Source of the DNA: Paenibacillus sp. EZ-K15
GTDB lineage: Bacteria > Bacillota > Bacilli > Paenibacillales > Paenibacillaceae
Assembly: GCF_002573715.1 (NCBI RefSeq)
Contig: NZ_PDHM01000013.1
Coordinates: forward strand, 62,001-126,000
Direction: 5' to 3'
Length of the DNA: 64,000 bases
How positions within the stretch are numbered: position 1 is the stretch's first letter; the number at the start of each line of letters is the position of its first letter. Positions 7,905 to 15,155 of this stretch are shown here, in pieces. The translations under genes and the position numbers were made by a program. The notes under the pieces were generated by a model. The model saw only the letters and a program-made list of their open reading frames with translations. It ran no database searches and was not told the origin of the DNA.

Positions 7905-9695
7905 ATGCCTAAGCCGCTTAAAGGCAACGGGCGCTATATGCCCGGGCTCGACGGACTGCGGGCGCTCGCCGTGTTAGCCGTCATCGTCTATCATCTTGAT
8001 TCCAGATGGGCACCCGGCGGGTTGCTTGGTGTCGGCGTGTTTTTCGTTTTGTCCGGGTACCTTATCACCGACATTCTCATTGCCCAATGGAAAAGATATG
8101 GACGGCTGGACTGGAAAGACTTCTGGTTAAGACGGATAAGGCGGTTGATGCCAGCGTTGTTCGTCATGATTGCAGTCGTCGCGGCGTGGATCACGTTATT
8201 CGATCATTCCCAACTGGCGTCGCTGCGTGGAGATGTGCTGTCGGCGCTTTTGTATGTCAATAACTGGTGGCGTATTTATCATGAGGTATCGTATTTTTCG
8301 AGCTTCGGTCCGCCCTCCCCGTTCGGCCACTTCTGGTCGCTCGCGGTGGAGGAGCAGTTCTACTTGCTCTGGCCGCTGCTTCTCGTTATCGGACTTCGTT
8401 TCGTAACGCGGCGGAGATGGCTTCTCGGGTTGACTCTCGCGCTCGCGCTTTTGTCGGCGCTCGCGATGGCGCTAATTTACGAGCCGGGCAGCGATCCGAG
8501 CCGAGTTTATTACGGTACGGATACGAGAGCGTTTGCCTTGCTCATTGGCGCGGCGCTCGCCATGGTTTGGCCGAGCCGCCAGTTCACTGTAAAGGCTGCG
8601 CAACGAGCACGCCTGATCCTTGATTGCATCGGGGGAGTGGCTCTGATGACGATTGTGGTCATGATCGGGCTTACCGATCAGTACGATAGCTTTCTTTACC
8701 GGGGCGGATTCGTGCTTTTATCCGTCGCCACGGCTATAGTCGTAGCGGTTCTCGCGCATCCCGTAAGCCGGTTGGGCAAAGTAATGGGTTGTAAACCGCT
8801 GCGGTGGCTTGGCGTTCGTTCTTACGGCATTTATCTATGGCATTATCCGGTTATTGTACTAACTCGTCCTGAAGTCAACACTGGGGGGACCAGTATTGTA
8901 CGAAGCATATTACAGGTAGGAATAAGTATTGTACTCGCCGCGTTATCGTGGCGGTTTATTGAGGAGCCCATTCGAAAAAGCGGGTTCAAGTATGCATGGA
9001 GGCAGGTCCGTAGGTGGGGATCAATGCCGATCCTTGGTAGAATGGCTTCCGTATGCATGATGCTCGTACTGACGATATGCGTTATCGGTATGACTGGCTT
9101 TACATCCGATACGAAACCAGACTCGGTTTCGTACGAACGCAACGATCTTCAAACAGGGACAATACCTCCAGGGAGCATACCGAAACCAAACGGCTCGAAA
9201 CAGCCATCTGGAATTCTAAAGCCGGATGCGGGACGGAAAGTGACCGCGATTGGCGACTCGGTCTTGCTCGATATTGCCCCTTATCTACAAGAGCATCTCC
9301 CCGGCATTACGATCGACGGCAAAGTGGGCCGCCAGATGTCCCAGGCAAAGGGCGCTATTGATCAGCATAAGTCGAATGGTGAGTTAGGTGACGTTGTCAT
9401 CATCGTACTCGGCACGAATGGTACGTTCTCGGAGAAGACACTCTTTACGCTGCTGGATTCGTTAGAAAACGTTCAGCAAATTCTGCTTGTAAACATTCGC
9501 GTACCGCGTCCGTGGGAACGCGACGTTAACTTGACCTTGGCGGAGACAGCGAAACAGTTCTCCAACGTGACGCTTGTTGACTGGCACATGGCTAGTTCCG
9601 ACAAAGATTCATATTTCTCAAGGGACGGCGTACATCTTGGCGAAGAAGGCGCGAAGGCTTATGCTTCACTGGTGGCAGATGCAATCAAGCCTTAA
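7905..9695 (+). CDS. oatA: OatA-like peptidoglycan O-acetyltransferase (acyltransferase 3 + SGNH)
   Basis: A 596-residue protein with an N-terminal acyltransferase-3 membrane domain (about 1-375, with GLDGLRALAVLAVIVYHL and GHFWSLAVEEQFYLLWP) and a C-terminal extracytoplasmic SGNH domain. The SGNH catalytic blocks are visible as AIGDSVLLD (Ser), VLGTNG (Gly/Asn) and DGVHLG (Asp-His). OatA proteins O-acetylate the C6 hydroxyl of muramic acid and block lysozyme. Position after sigV-rsiV matches the B. subtilis locus. Ribosome binding site GGAAGGCGG precedes ATG 7905. The gene is clearly GC-richer than the neighbouring sigma and deacetylase genes, which may mean separate origin. Confidence 0.88.
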   Translation: MPKPLKGNGRYMPGLDGLRALAVLAVIVYHLDSRWAPGGLLGVGVFFVLSGYLITDILIAQWKRYGRLDWKDFWLRRIRRLMPALFVMIAVVAAWITLFDHSQLASLRGDVLSALLYVNNWWRIYHEVSYFSSFGPPSPFGHFWSLAVEEQFYLLWPLLLVIGLRFVTRRRWLLGLTLALALLSALAMALIYEPGSDPSRVYYGTDTRAFALLIGAALAMVWPSRQFTVKAAQRARLILDCIGGVALMTIVVMIGLTDQYDSFLYRGGFVLLSVATAIVVAVLAHPVSRLGKVMGCKPLRWLGVRSYGIYLWHYPVIVLTRPEVNTGGTSIVRSILQVGISIVLAALSWRFIEEPIRKSGFKYAWRQVRRWGSMPILGRMASVCMMLVLTICVIGMTGFTSDTKPDSVSYERNDLQTGTIPPGSIPKPNGSKQPSGILKPDAGRKVTAIGDSVLLDIAPYLQEHLPGITIDGKVGRQMSQAKGAIDQHKSNGELGDVVIIVLGTNGTFSEKTLFTLLDSLENVQQILLVNIRVPRPWERDVNLTLAETAKQFSNVTLVDWHMASSDKDSYFSRDGVHLGEEGAKAYASLVADAIKP

Positions 9696-9732
9696 CAAAG
9701 AACTCGAGGTCAACTTGTGTGAAATACTACTA

Positions 9733-10292
9733 GGGCGTGTCTTCAAACTGCAGGAATAGAATGATTTTGGTAAAACAAGGGAAAGAGATGACGATACGAA
9801 TTACGTGACGACCAGTGGGAACGGATTAAAGATCTACTGCCAGCCGAGCGAAAAGCTCAGGGTGGACGGCCAGCCAAAGATAACCGAACCGTGATCAATA
9901 CGATGCTTTGGATTGCCCGAAGCGGGGCGCCATGGCGGATCATTATGGATCCTGGAAATCAGTATTTACCCGATTTCATCGGTTGCAGCAAGCCGGTGTA
10001 TTTGATCAAGTTCTTGAGCATCTGGCATCAGAACCGGACATGGAAAGTGTCATGATCGATGCCTCTATCGTCCAAGTACACCAGCATGAGCTGGCGCAAA
10101 AGGGGGCCAGCCAATCAAGCCATAGGACGATCCTGAGGAGGCATAACCACCAAAGTTCATGCGATAGTGGATGCCTTAGGATGCCCTCTGCGCATCGAGC
10201 TTTCCCCAGGAAATAGGCATGATAGTGTAACGGGATATGAAATGCTTCAAGACATGATCTTGACAGGTAAACACGTGATTGCTGATCGCGCC
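9733..10292 (+). mobile_element. Truncated IS5-family (IS427-like) insertion sequence remnant
   Basis: The left boundary is placed near GGGCGTGTCTTCAAACT, which resembles the terminal repeat of many IS427-group elements. It is followed by a decayed transposase. No matching right end is seen, and the element stops abruptly just before the promoter region of the deacetylase gene. The copy is inactive. Confidence 0.7.
9788..10292 (+). pseudogene. IS5-like transposase, frameshifted and 3' truncated
   Basis: Pieces of one transposase lie in different frames. The first reads DDQWERIKDLLP then GGRPAKDNRTVINTMLWIA and ARSGAPWR. A second frame continues with YGSWKSVFTRFHRLQQAGVF and MIDASIVQVHQHE. 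A third has GGITTKVHAIVDALGCPLRI and SPGNRHDS. These are the N-terminal DUF4096 and central DDE regions of IS5/IS427 transposases. At least two frameshifts and one stop are present. The C-terminal third, including the later catalytic residues, is missing. Confidence 0.8.
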
Positions 10293-10402
10293 ATACGACG
10301 TTTCTTTAAATTATTTTATATTTATTTTGTGTTAAAATGAAACTCGTTTGGTTTGATAGAAATTTCACTTACTAAGGAATAAGACAACAGGAGTGTGGAA
10401 TC

Positions 10403-11827
10403 TTGAAATCAGCAAAAGCAAAAATAACATTTAGTATCTTGTTGATCCTAGGATTTTTTGTGGTGGGATATTTTGTTAATTTTATGTTGCAGACTAATGA
10501 CGATTATGCCAGTGAAGCTGACAAAGATGAAAAAAAAATAGAAGTTTCCAAATATCCAGGAGTAGATTTAGTTACAGAAATAACAGAGAAAAAGAAATAC
10601 AACATTGCCATCCACTATCCGAAATTTAAAAGCGATAAGCTCAATACAGAAATAGAAGGATATGCATCATCGGTCAAAGAGGATTTTCTGGCAAATGTCG
10701 AGGAGAATAAGGAATATATAAAAGACCGCGCGGCCGTGTTATCTTTAGCGATGGAAATCCATCCCGTGGTGGAGAATATGTATTCCATTGTATTCTCTGA
10801 GGAAAGTTATGTCGTAGGTGCAAACGCACAGCAAAAAGCAAAGGTTTATTTAGTAGATACTAAAAAGGGAGATTTTATTCAGACAACAGAAATTTTCAAG
10901 GATACGAAACAAAATCGGGAACAGTTATACTCTCTTTTAAATACAGCATTCAAGGAGTCGAAAGAATACAGCCCTTTACTATTTGAAGGTGAGTTAAAGA
11001 GATGGGCAGAAGATCCGAACAATAAATTTAAAGGCATGTATTTTACGGATAAGTCAGCTATTTATCAATTTGATAAATATGAGGTGACTGCCGGAGCGGC
11101 CGGTATGCCTAAAATTTCGATTCCACTGGATGAGATGCAAAATCTACTAACCGATGAGTGGAAAGAGAAGTTGCAGATTGAGAATGATAAAAAAGACGAA
11201 AAAGACGATTCAAAAAACAATACAAAGGATAAGGACAAACCCCAAGATAAACCGGTTAAAGATGATGATTCTACAAAGGGCGGTAAACGAGTAGCTCTTA
11301 CTTTTGACGATGGGCCGCATCCTAAAAACACGTTGAAGATTCTTGACTTGCTGGAAAAGTATGATGCGAAAGCGACATTCTTTATGCTGGGTAACCGGGT
11401 GGATTTCTATCCGGAGATTGTGAAGGAAGTTGCTGATGAAGGACATGAACTAGGTAACCACACCTGGAACCACAAGGATCTAACGACCCTAAGCAAAGTA
11501 GAAGGGATCAAGGAAGTGGAACGAACAAACCAGGCCATCAAGAGCGCCGCAGGAAGAGAATCAACGGCGTTCCGCCCACCTTATGGTGCCGTTAATAAGC
11601 AGGTTCAGAGTGCGATCAGCAGTCCCACTGTATTTTGGACCATTGATACCTTGGACTGGAAATCGCGTAATCCGGCTGCTATATTAAATATCGTTCTAGA
11701 AAATGTGAGAGATGGTTCAATTATTCTAATGCACGATATTCATGCAACGACCGCAGAAGCCGTAGAACCTATTTTGAAATATTTGAAAAAAGAAGGCTAT
11801 GAATTTGTGAAAGTCTCTGAATTATAA
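10403..11827 (+). CDS. pdaC: PdaC-like membrane-anchored peptidoglycan deacetylase
   Basis: TTG start at 10403 with AGGAG nine bases upstream. The 474-residue protein has an N-terminal membrane anchor (about 8-30), a DUF4163/DUF3298 domain (about 50-250) like that of RsiV, a charged Lys/Asp-rich linker (about 255-295) and a NodB deacetylase domain. The NodB motifs are complete: TFDDGP, H-x3-H in GNHTWNH, RPPYG, the Asp/Trp of TLDW and LMHD. Length and layout match B. subtilis PdaC, which deacetylates N-acetylmuramic acid and raises lysozyme resistance. It sits near sigV-rsiV-oatA, separated by an IS remnant. No copy of the ECF promoter element was found upstream. Confidence 0.88.
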   Translation: MKSAKAKITFSILLILGFFVVGYFVNFMLQTNDDYASEADKDEKKIEVSKYPGVDLVTEITEKKKYNIAIHYPKFKSDKLNTEIEGYASSVKEDFLANVEENKEYIKDRAAVLSLAMEIHPVVENMYSIVFSEESYVVGANAQQKAKVYLVDTKKGDFIQTTEIFKDTKQNREQLYSLLNTAFKESKEYSPLLFEGELKRWAEDPNNKFKGMYFTDKSAIYQFDKYEVTAGAAGMPKISIPLDEMQNLLTDEWKEKLQIENDKKDEKDDSKNNTKDKDKPQDKPVKDDDSTKGGKRVALTFDDGPHPKNTLKILDLLEKYDAKATFFMLGNRVDFYPEIVKEVADEGHELGNHTWNHKDLTTLSKVEGIKEVERTNQAIKSAAGRESTAFRPPYGAVNKQVQSAISSPTVFWTIDTLDWKSRNPAAILNIVLENVRDGSIILMHDIHATTAEAVEPILKYLKKEGYEFVKVSEL

Positions 11828-11836
11828 GGTTCAAAT

Positions 11837-12109
11837 ACGTGGATAACGCTTGTTTCTCCCGATGAGCAGGACGGTACCGAGCTTTTACTCGAACCGAATG
11901 ACCATCCTACCGCCAAAGAGTATCAAGAGAAGATATTTGCCGATGGCATCCCAGCAACAATGTTTGGCGTTGCAGATATTAATAAAGAGTATAAACGATT
12001 ATTGGAAAACGGCGTGAAGTTTACTATGGAGCCGACAAAAATGGGCGAACTCACCATAGCTGTCTTCGACGATACATGCGGCAACCTTATTCAGATTGCG
12101 CAGAAGTAA
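11837..12109 (+). pseudogene. VOC/glyoxalase-family protein fragment, N-terminus lost
   Basis: The frame reads TWITLVSPDEQDGTELLLEP, then FGVADINKEYKRLLENGV and DDTCGNLIQIAQK before a stop. These are the central and C-terminal parts of a glyoxalase/bleomycin-resistance-fold protein. No start codon exists, and about 50 N-terminal residues are missing. The fragment lies in the same frame as the deacetylase gene and begins nine bases after its stop, which points to a deletion or recombination joint here. Confidence 0.75.
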
Positions 12110-12176
12110 CTTCATGGCCAGTTCTAAACGACTTTATTGGTAGTTTTACGCTCAGTGAAGAGTTTTTTTATCAAAT

Positions 12177-12205
12177 AACCCTGTCCTATTATTAGGATGG
12201 GGTTA
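12177..12205 (+). terminator. Hairpin, possible terminator
   Basis: A 12-bp stem (AACCCTGTCCTA with TAGGATGGGGTT, including two G-T pairs) and a TTAT loop. The T tract lies mainly upstream, so it may work in the minus direction or only as an mRNA end. Confidence 0.5.
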
Positions 12206-12299
12206 TATACATTTTTAAGGTCTGATAATAAATGAGATTGTTGTCATTCTACAATGGAAATGTAACATTGTGAATAAGTACACTTACACTAACGGGTAA

Positions 12300-12776
12300 C
12301 TATGGCTTAATAAATACGAGGAAAAGGATGCCGGCATAATTGGCAGCCTTTTCTTCAACCAACCGGCAGGTGTAAACCCCAAAATCGACTTTTTAAATGA
12401 GTTTGTTGATTGGGAAATCCAAGAGGATGATCGTAAGTTGTATATCACAAGATTAATAGACAAGAAATCATTTGAGGTGTGTGCAACATGGGTGTCCGAA
12501 ACAGCAAATCTAATGAATCGAGATGGGTTTCACAAATGGAAGGTTTTTTCCGTTGAGTATGCTGCGGAGAAGGGAAAAGTTAACTACAGCTCCTTAAAGG
12601 TTGCTATGGGAACTGCACTGGATTTGGGGCAAGAAAGGGCAAGGCTGGCTTTGACGGTATTATCAAGGGTAAGTCTAAGTAAGAGTGAGTTGAAACACTT
12701 TAGAGGAAAAATCATTAGATATTATAATGAGTATCCTGAACTCGTAAATAGGTTCGGGTATCGATTTAAGGTCTAA
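12300..12776 (+). pseudogene. Uncharacterised protein, no valid start, probably 5' truncated
   Basis: The frame is open from 12300 to the stop at 12776 (about 158 codons). The only start candidate is a TTG at 12438 in mid-frame, without a ribosome binding site. Protein-like sequence clearly precedes it (GSLFFNQPAGVNP, FLNEFVDWEIQEDD). The composition is that of a real soluble protein rather than a random frame. I do not recognise the family. It lies among other gene fragments, so it is most likely a remnant. Confidence 0.45.
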
Positions 12777-12904
12777 CGTTTTTGAAGCTTTATGGTCGGT
12801 GATCTTAGCTACTCGATTGCGATGCGCAAGAAAGGTGAGAAAATGGCGAGGCTAAAGAAACTTCACAACTTTAATGTTTCTTTCTTTTTTCTAGAAAAAG
12901 AAAA

Positions 12905-12924
12905 AACCTTGATAAATCAAGGTT
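12905..12924 (-). terminator. Hairpin with U-run on the minus strand
   Basis: AACCTTGA-TAAA-TCAAGGTT. Read on the minus strand it is followed by TTTTTTCTTTTT. No minus-strand gene precedes it, so it is probably a leftover from a lost gene. Confidence 0.45.
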
Positions 12925-12944
12925 CTTCACTTCATAACTATAAT

Positions 12945-13151
12945 GTCACTGAACATGAATGCTTGCTGGTCGGGCGGGATCAGTCCAGATTAACGGCCAA
13001 GGTAGCGGCGACGGTTGCTGTGTATAGTGGAGATTTGCCGGGCGGGGTGTTTCATATTGAACAATGGTTTGAGTTGTCGAGTATAAAGGGATGGCTGGAG
13101 AAAGAGGCAAGCATTGAGGTATGGCGGGATGGGGTGAAGGGGATTATTTAG
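12945..13151 (+). pseudogene. C-terminal fragment of a saccharopine dehydrogenase-like protein
   Basis: HECLLVGRDQSRLTAKVAAT followed by GGVFHIEQWFELSSIKGWLE resembles the C-terminus of NAD(P)-binding saccharopine dehydrogenase-like proteins. The open frame continues upstream to 12792, but that part runs through the hairpin and A/T-rich tracts at 12880-12925 and is not protein-like. I therefore take only the 3' part as a gene remnant. The family assignment is from memory of the motif and is moderate. Confidence 0.5.
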
Positions 13152-13429
13152 GCCACCTTCTAAAGGCACTGATAAGATGTGAAGCCTCTTCTGCTTCTAT
13201 ATATTTGTATTTTTCGTCTACCTATTCTCGTCACTTTACCTGCTGATTGTGGCGCCTCCGCTAATCTACATCCTAAGCTCCTATGTGAGTACTAGCAAGC
13301 CGTCGTATCGGGGAAGGTATGGCTGTTTCGTTAATAGATATCGGGACTATTTCTAATCAACAATAATATACAAAATTTCCTCATCCGTATGTTATATTAA
13401 AATCAGAATATTCAAAGGAGGATTATTGC

Positions 13430-13492
13430 ATGCGGCAAAAAAGATGGATTTGGGTACAAAATTTGAGGGAAATCGCATCATTGACCCTATAA
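13430..13492 (+). CDS. 20-residue tet-type leader peptide
   Basis: A short ORF, MRQKRWIWVQNLREIASLTL, with a strong ribosome binding site (AAAGGAGGATTATTGC). It ends 38 bases before the efflux gene. The known leader peptide of tet(L)/tet(K) is also 20 residues and also ends in SLTL. In those systems ribosome behaviour on the leader, changed by tetracycline, controls translation of the efflux gene. Here the leader RNA can pair with the region before the efflux start (see findings). A -10-like TATATT lies at 13393-13398. Confidence 0.8.
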   Translation: MRQKRWIWVQNLREIASLTL

Positions 13493-13520
13493 ACTGCGTA
13501 TTCCCCTAAATTTATGGGGG
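13459..13520 (+). promoter_or_regulatory. Translational attenuator with two exclusive pairings
   Basis: Pairing A: AAATTTGAGGGAA (13459-13471, inside the leader ORF) with TTCCCCTAAATTT (13501-13513), 12 of 13 positions including one G-T. Pairing B: CCCC (13503-13506) with GGGG (13516-13519), which covers the GGGGG ribosome binding site of the efflux gene. The two share CCCC and cannot form together. Confidence 0.65.
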
Positions 13521-13530
13521 CAACTACCAA

Positions 13531-14922
13531 GTGGAAGAGATTACTCAACCAAGTCAGAAATTACGGATCACAAATTTGAAAGGCGCGTTTGCCTGGCTGG
13601 GTTTTTTGGTGTTTTTTAGCGTTTTGAATGAAACGGTGTTTAATGTGGCACTTCCGGATATCGCTAGGCAATTTCATGTGGAGCCATCGACAGCCAATTG
13701 GGTCAATACAGGCTTTATGCTGTCGTTTGCCATAGGTTCGTTTGTGTATGGAAAAATATCGGATCTGTACGGGATCAAAAAAATGCTCATTATAGGCATC
13801 GTAACGTACGGCAGTGGGTCTATGCTGGGATTAGCGGCACATGCCTATTTACCTGCTGTGATTGCGGCAAGATTTATTCAGGGGGCGGGAGCCTCTGCCA
13901 TTCCTGCGCTGGTCATGGTCATGATTGTGCGTTATTTCGATGTAAAATCTCGCGGAAGAGCTTTTGGTCTTATAGGATCACTGGTTGCAACGGGCGAAGG
14001 AATCGGGCCTGTCATCGGAGGCGTTGTTGCCCATTATGTGCACTGGTCCGTGTTGTTTGTATTTCCTCTTATGACGCTAGCAACGATTCCGTTCTTTTTA
14101 AAAGTGCTGCCGGATGAAACCGAACAGAAAGGGAACATTGATGTTACGGGAGCAGCTCTGCTCTCCGTTGGCGTAGTGCTATTTACCTTGTTTACAACCA
14201 ATGAACATTGGATGTATTTGGCTGGCTGTTTAGCAGCGCTCGTATTATTCACCGCACGTATCAAGCGGGCCACAAATCCATTTATCGAACCTTATTTATT
14301 CGTAAGGAAGAAGTTCATCGCCGGAACGATCACGGGCTGCGTCATTTTGGGCATAGTAGCCGGATTTCTGTCCATGGTACCTTATCTGATGAGAAGCGTC
14401 CATCATTTGTCAACGGACATGATTGGCGCGGGTATTATATTTCCTGGTGCCATGAGCGTCATGCTGTTTGGCATGTTAGGGGGGTTACTCGTCGATAAGA
14501 AAGGTCATCATTTTGTGTTCTATATAGGAGCCATGATGATTATCGGTGGTTTTTTAACCATGGCTATGCTGGCGGATCAATCACCTTGGATTGTAACAGC
14601 TATGCTGATTTTTGTATTTGGAGGCCTTTCATTTGTGAAGACGGTGATTTCAACCGTCGTTTCCGATTCTCTTGAAGAGAAAGAAGCGGGAGCAGGGATG
14701 GGAATGCTTAATTTTGCCTGCTTCTTATCGGAAGGGATCGGAGTCGCAATTGTAGGAGGTTTGCTTTCCAGACGATGGCTGGATTTCCCGCTTCTTCCGA
14801 TGTTATGGAATGCTGAGGCAGACTTGTACAGCAACTTGCTACTTCTGTTTTCGTTGGTTATCGTAGTTGGAAGTATGATCTATACATTGGCTTTTATCGG
14901 AAAAAGAAGCAGCCGAATCTAA
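13531..14922 (+). CDS. Tet(L)/Tet(K)-like MFS drug efflux protein, 14 TM
   Basis: A 463-residue DHA2-type antiporter closely resembling Tet(L) (458 residues). Shared motifs include FFSVLNE, ALPDIARQF, STANWVNTGFMLSFAIG, the motif-A loop GKISDLYGIKK, ARFIQGAGASAIPALVMV and FGLIGSLVATGEGIGP with motif C. The C-terminal half shares FVFGGLSFVKTVISTVVSDS and LNFACFLSEG. In the Tet(L) family the substrate is a metal-tetracycline complex exchanged for H+, with Na+(K+)/H+ exchange as a side activity. GTG start at 13531 follows a GGGGG ribosome binding site that can be masked by RNA pairing. The leader peptide upstream supports antibiotic-inducible translation. A terminator follows. Substrate range needs testing because the protein is divergent. 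Confidence 0.85.
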   Translation: MEEITQPSQKLRITNLKGAFAWLGFLVFFSVLNETVFNVALPDIARQFHVEPSTANWVNTGFMLSFAIGSFVYGKISDLYGIKKMLIIGIVTYGSGSMLGLAAHAYLPAVIAARFIQGAGASAIPALVMVMIVRYFDVKSRGRAFGLIGSLVATGEGIGPVIGGVVAHYVHWSVLFVFPLMTLATIPFFLKVLPDETEQKGNIDVTGAALLSVGVVLFTLFTTNEHWMYLAGCLAALVLFTARIKRATNPFIEPYLFVRKKFIAGTITGCVILGIVAGFLSMVPYLMRSVHHLSTDMIGAGIIFPGAMSVMLFGMLGGLLVDKKGHHFVFYIGAMMIIGGFLTMAMLADQSPWIVTAMLIFVFGGLSFVKTVISTVVSDSLEEKEAGAGMGMLNFACFLSEGIGVAIVGGLLSRRWLDFPLLPMLWNAEADLYSNLLLLFSLVIVVGSMIYTLAFIGKRSSRI

Positions 14923-14946
14923 CGCCTAGAAGCACATATGTGATCC

Positions 14947-14989
14947 AAATCCCGCTCTCTCTTGTAACAACGGAGAGAGCGGGATTTTT
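14947..14989 (+). terminator. Intrinsic terminator after the efflux gene
   Basis: AAATCCCGCTCTCT paired with AGAGAGCGGGATTT, followed by T residues. Confidence 0.9.
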
Positions 14990-15155
14990 GGGTAACAAGC
15001 CTTTTATACGTCATGGTTAGCTGCCACTTCTGTATTGACTAACTCACGGATAACGCCTATATTGTACGAATAATAAATGGAAGGAGTTGTATTATTTAAA
15101 GAAAAACTGCATTCCAGTCTAATTTGCTGCCAGAACTAAATATTGGGGGAGAGCA

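Noticed and set aside
13183..13356. A short hydrophobic open frame ending in RYRDYF
   Set aside because: No start codon or ribosome binding site; possibly a membrane-protein remnant but not supportable as a feature.
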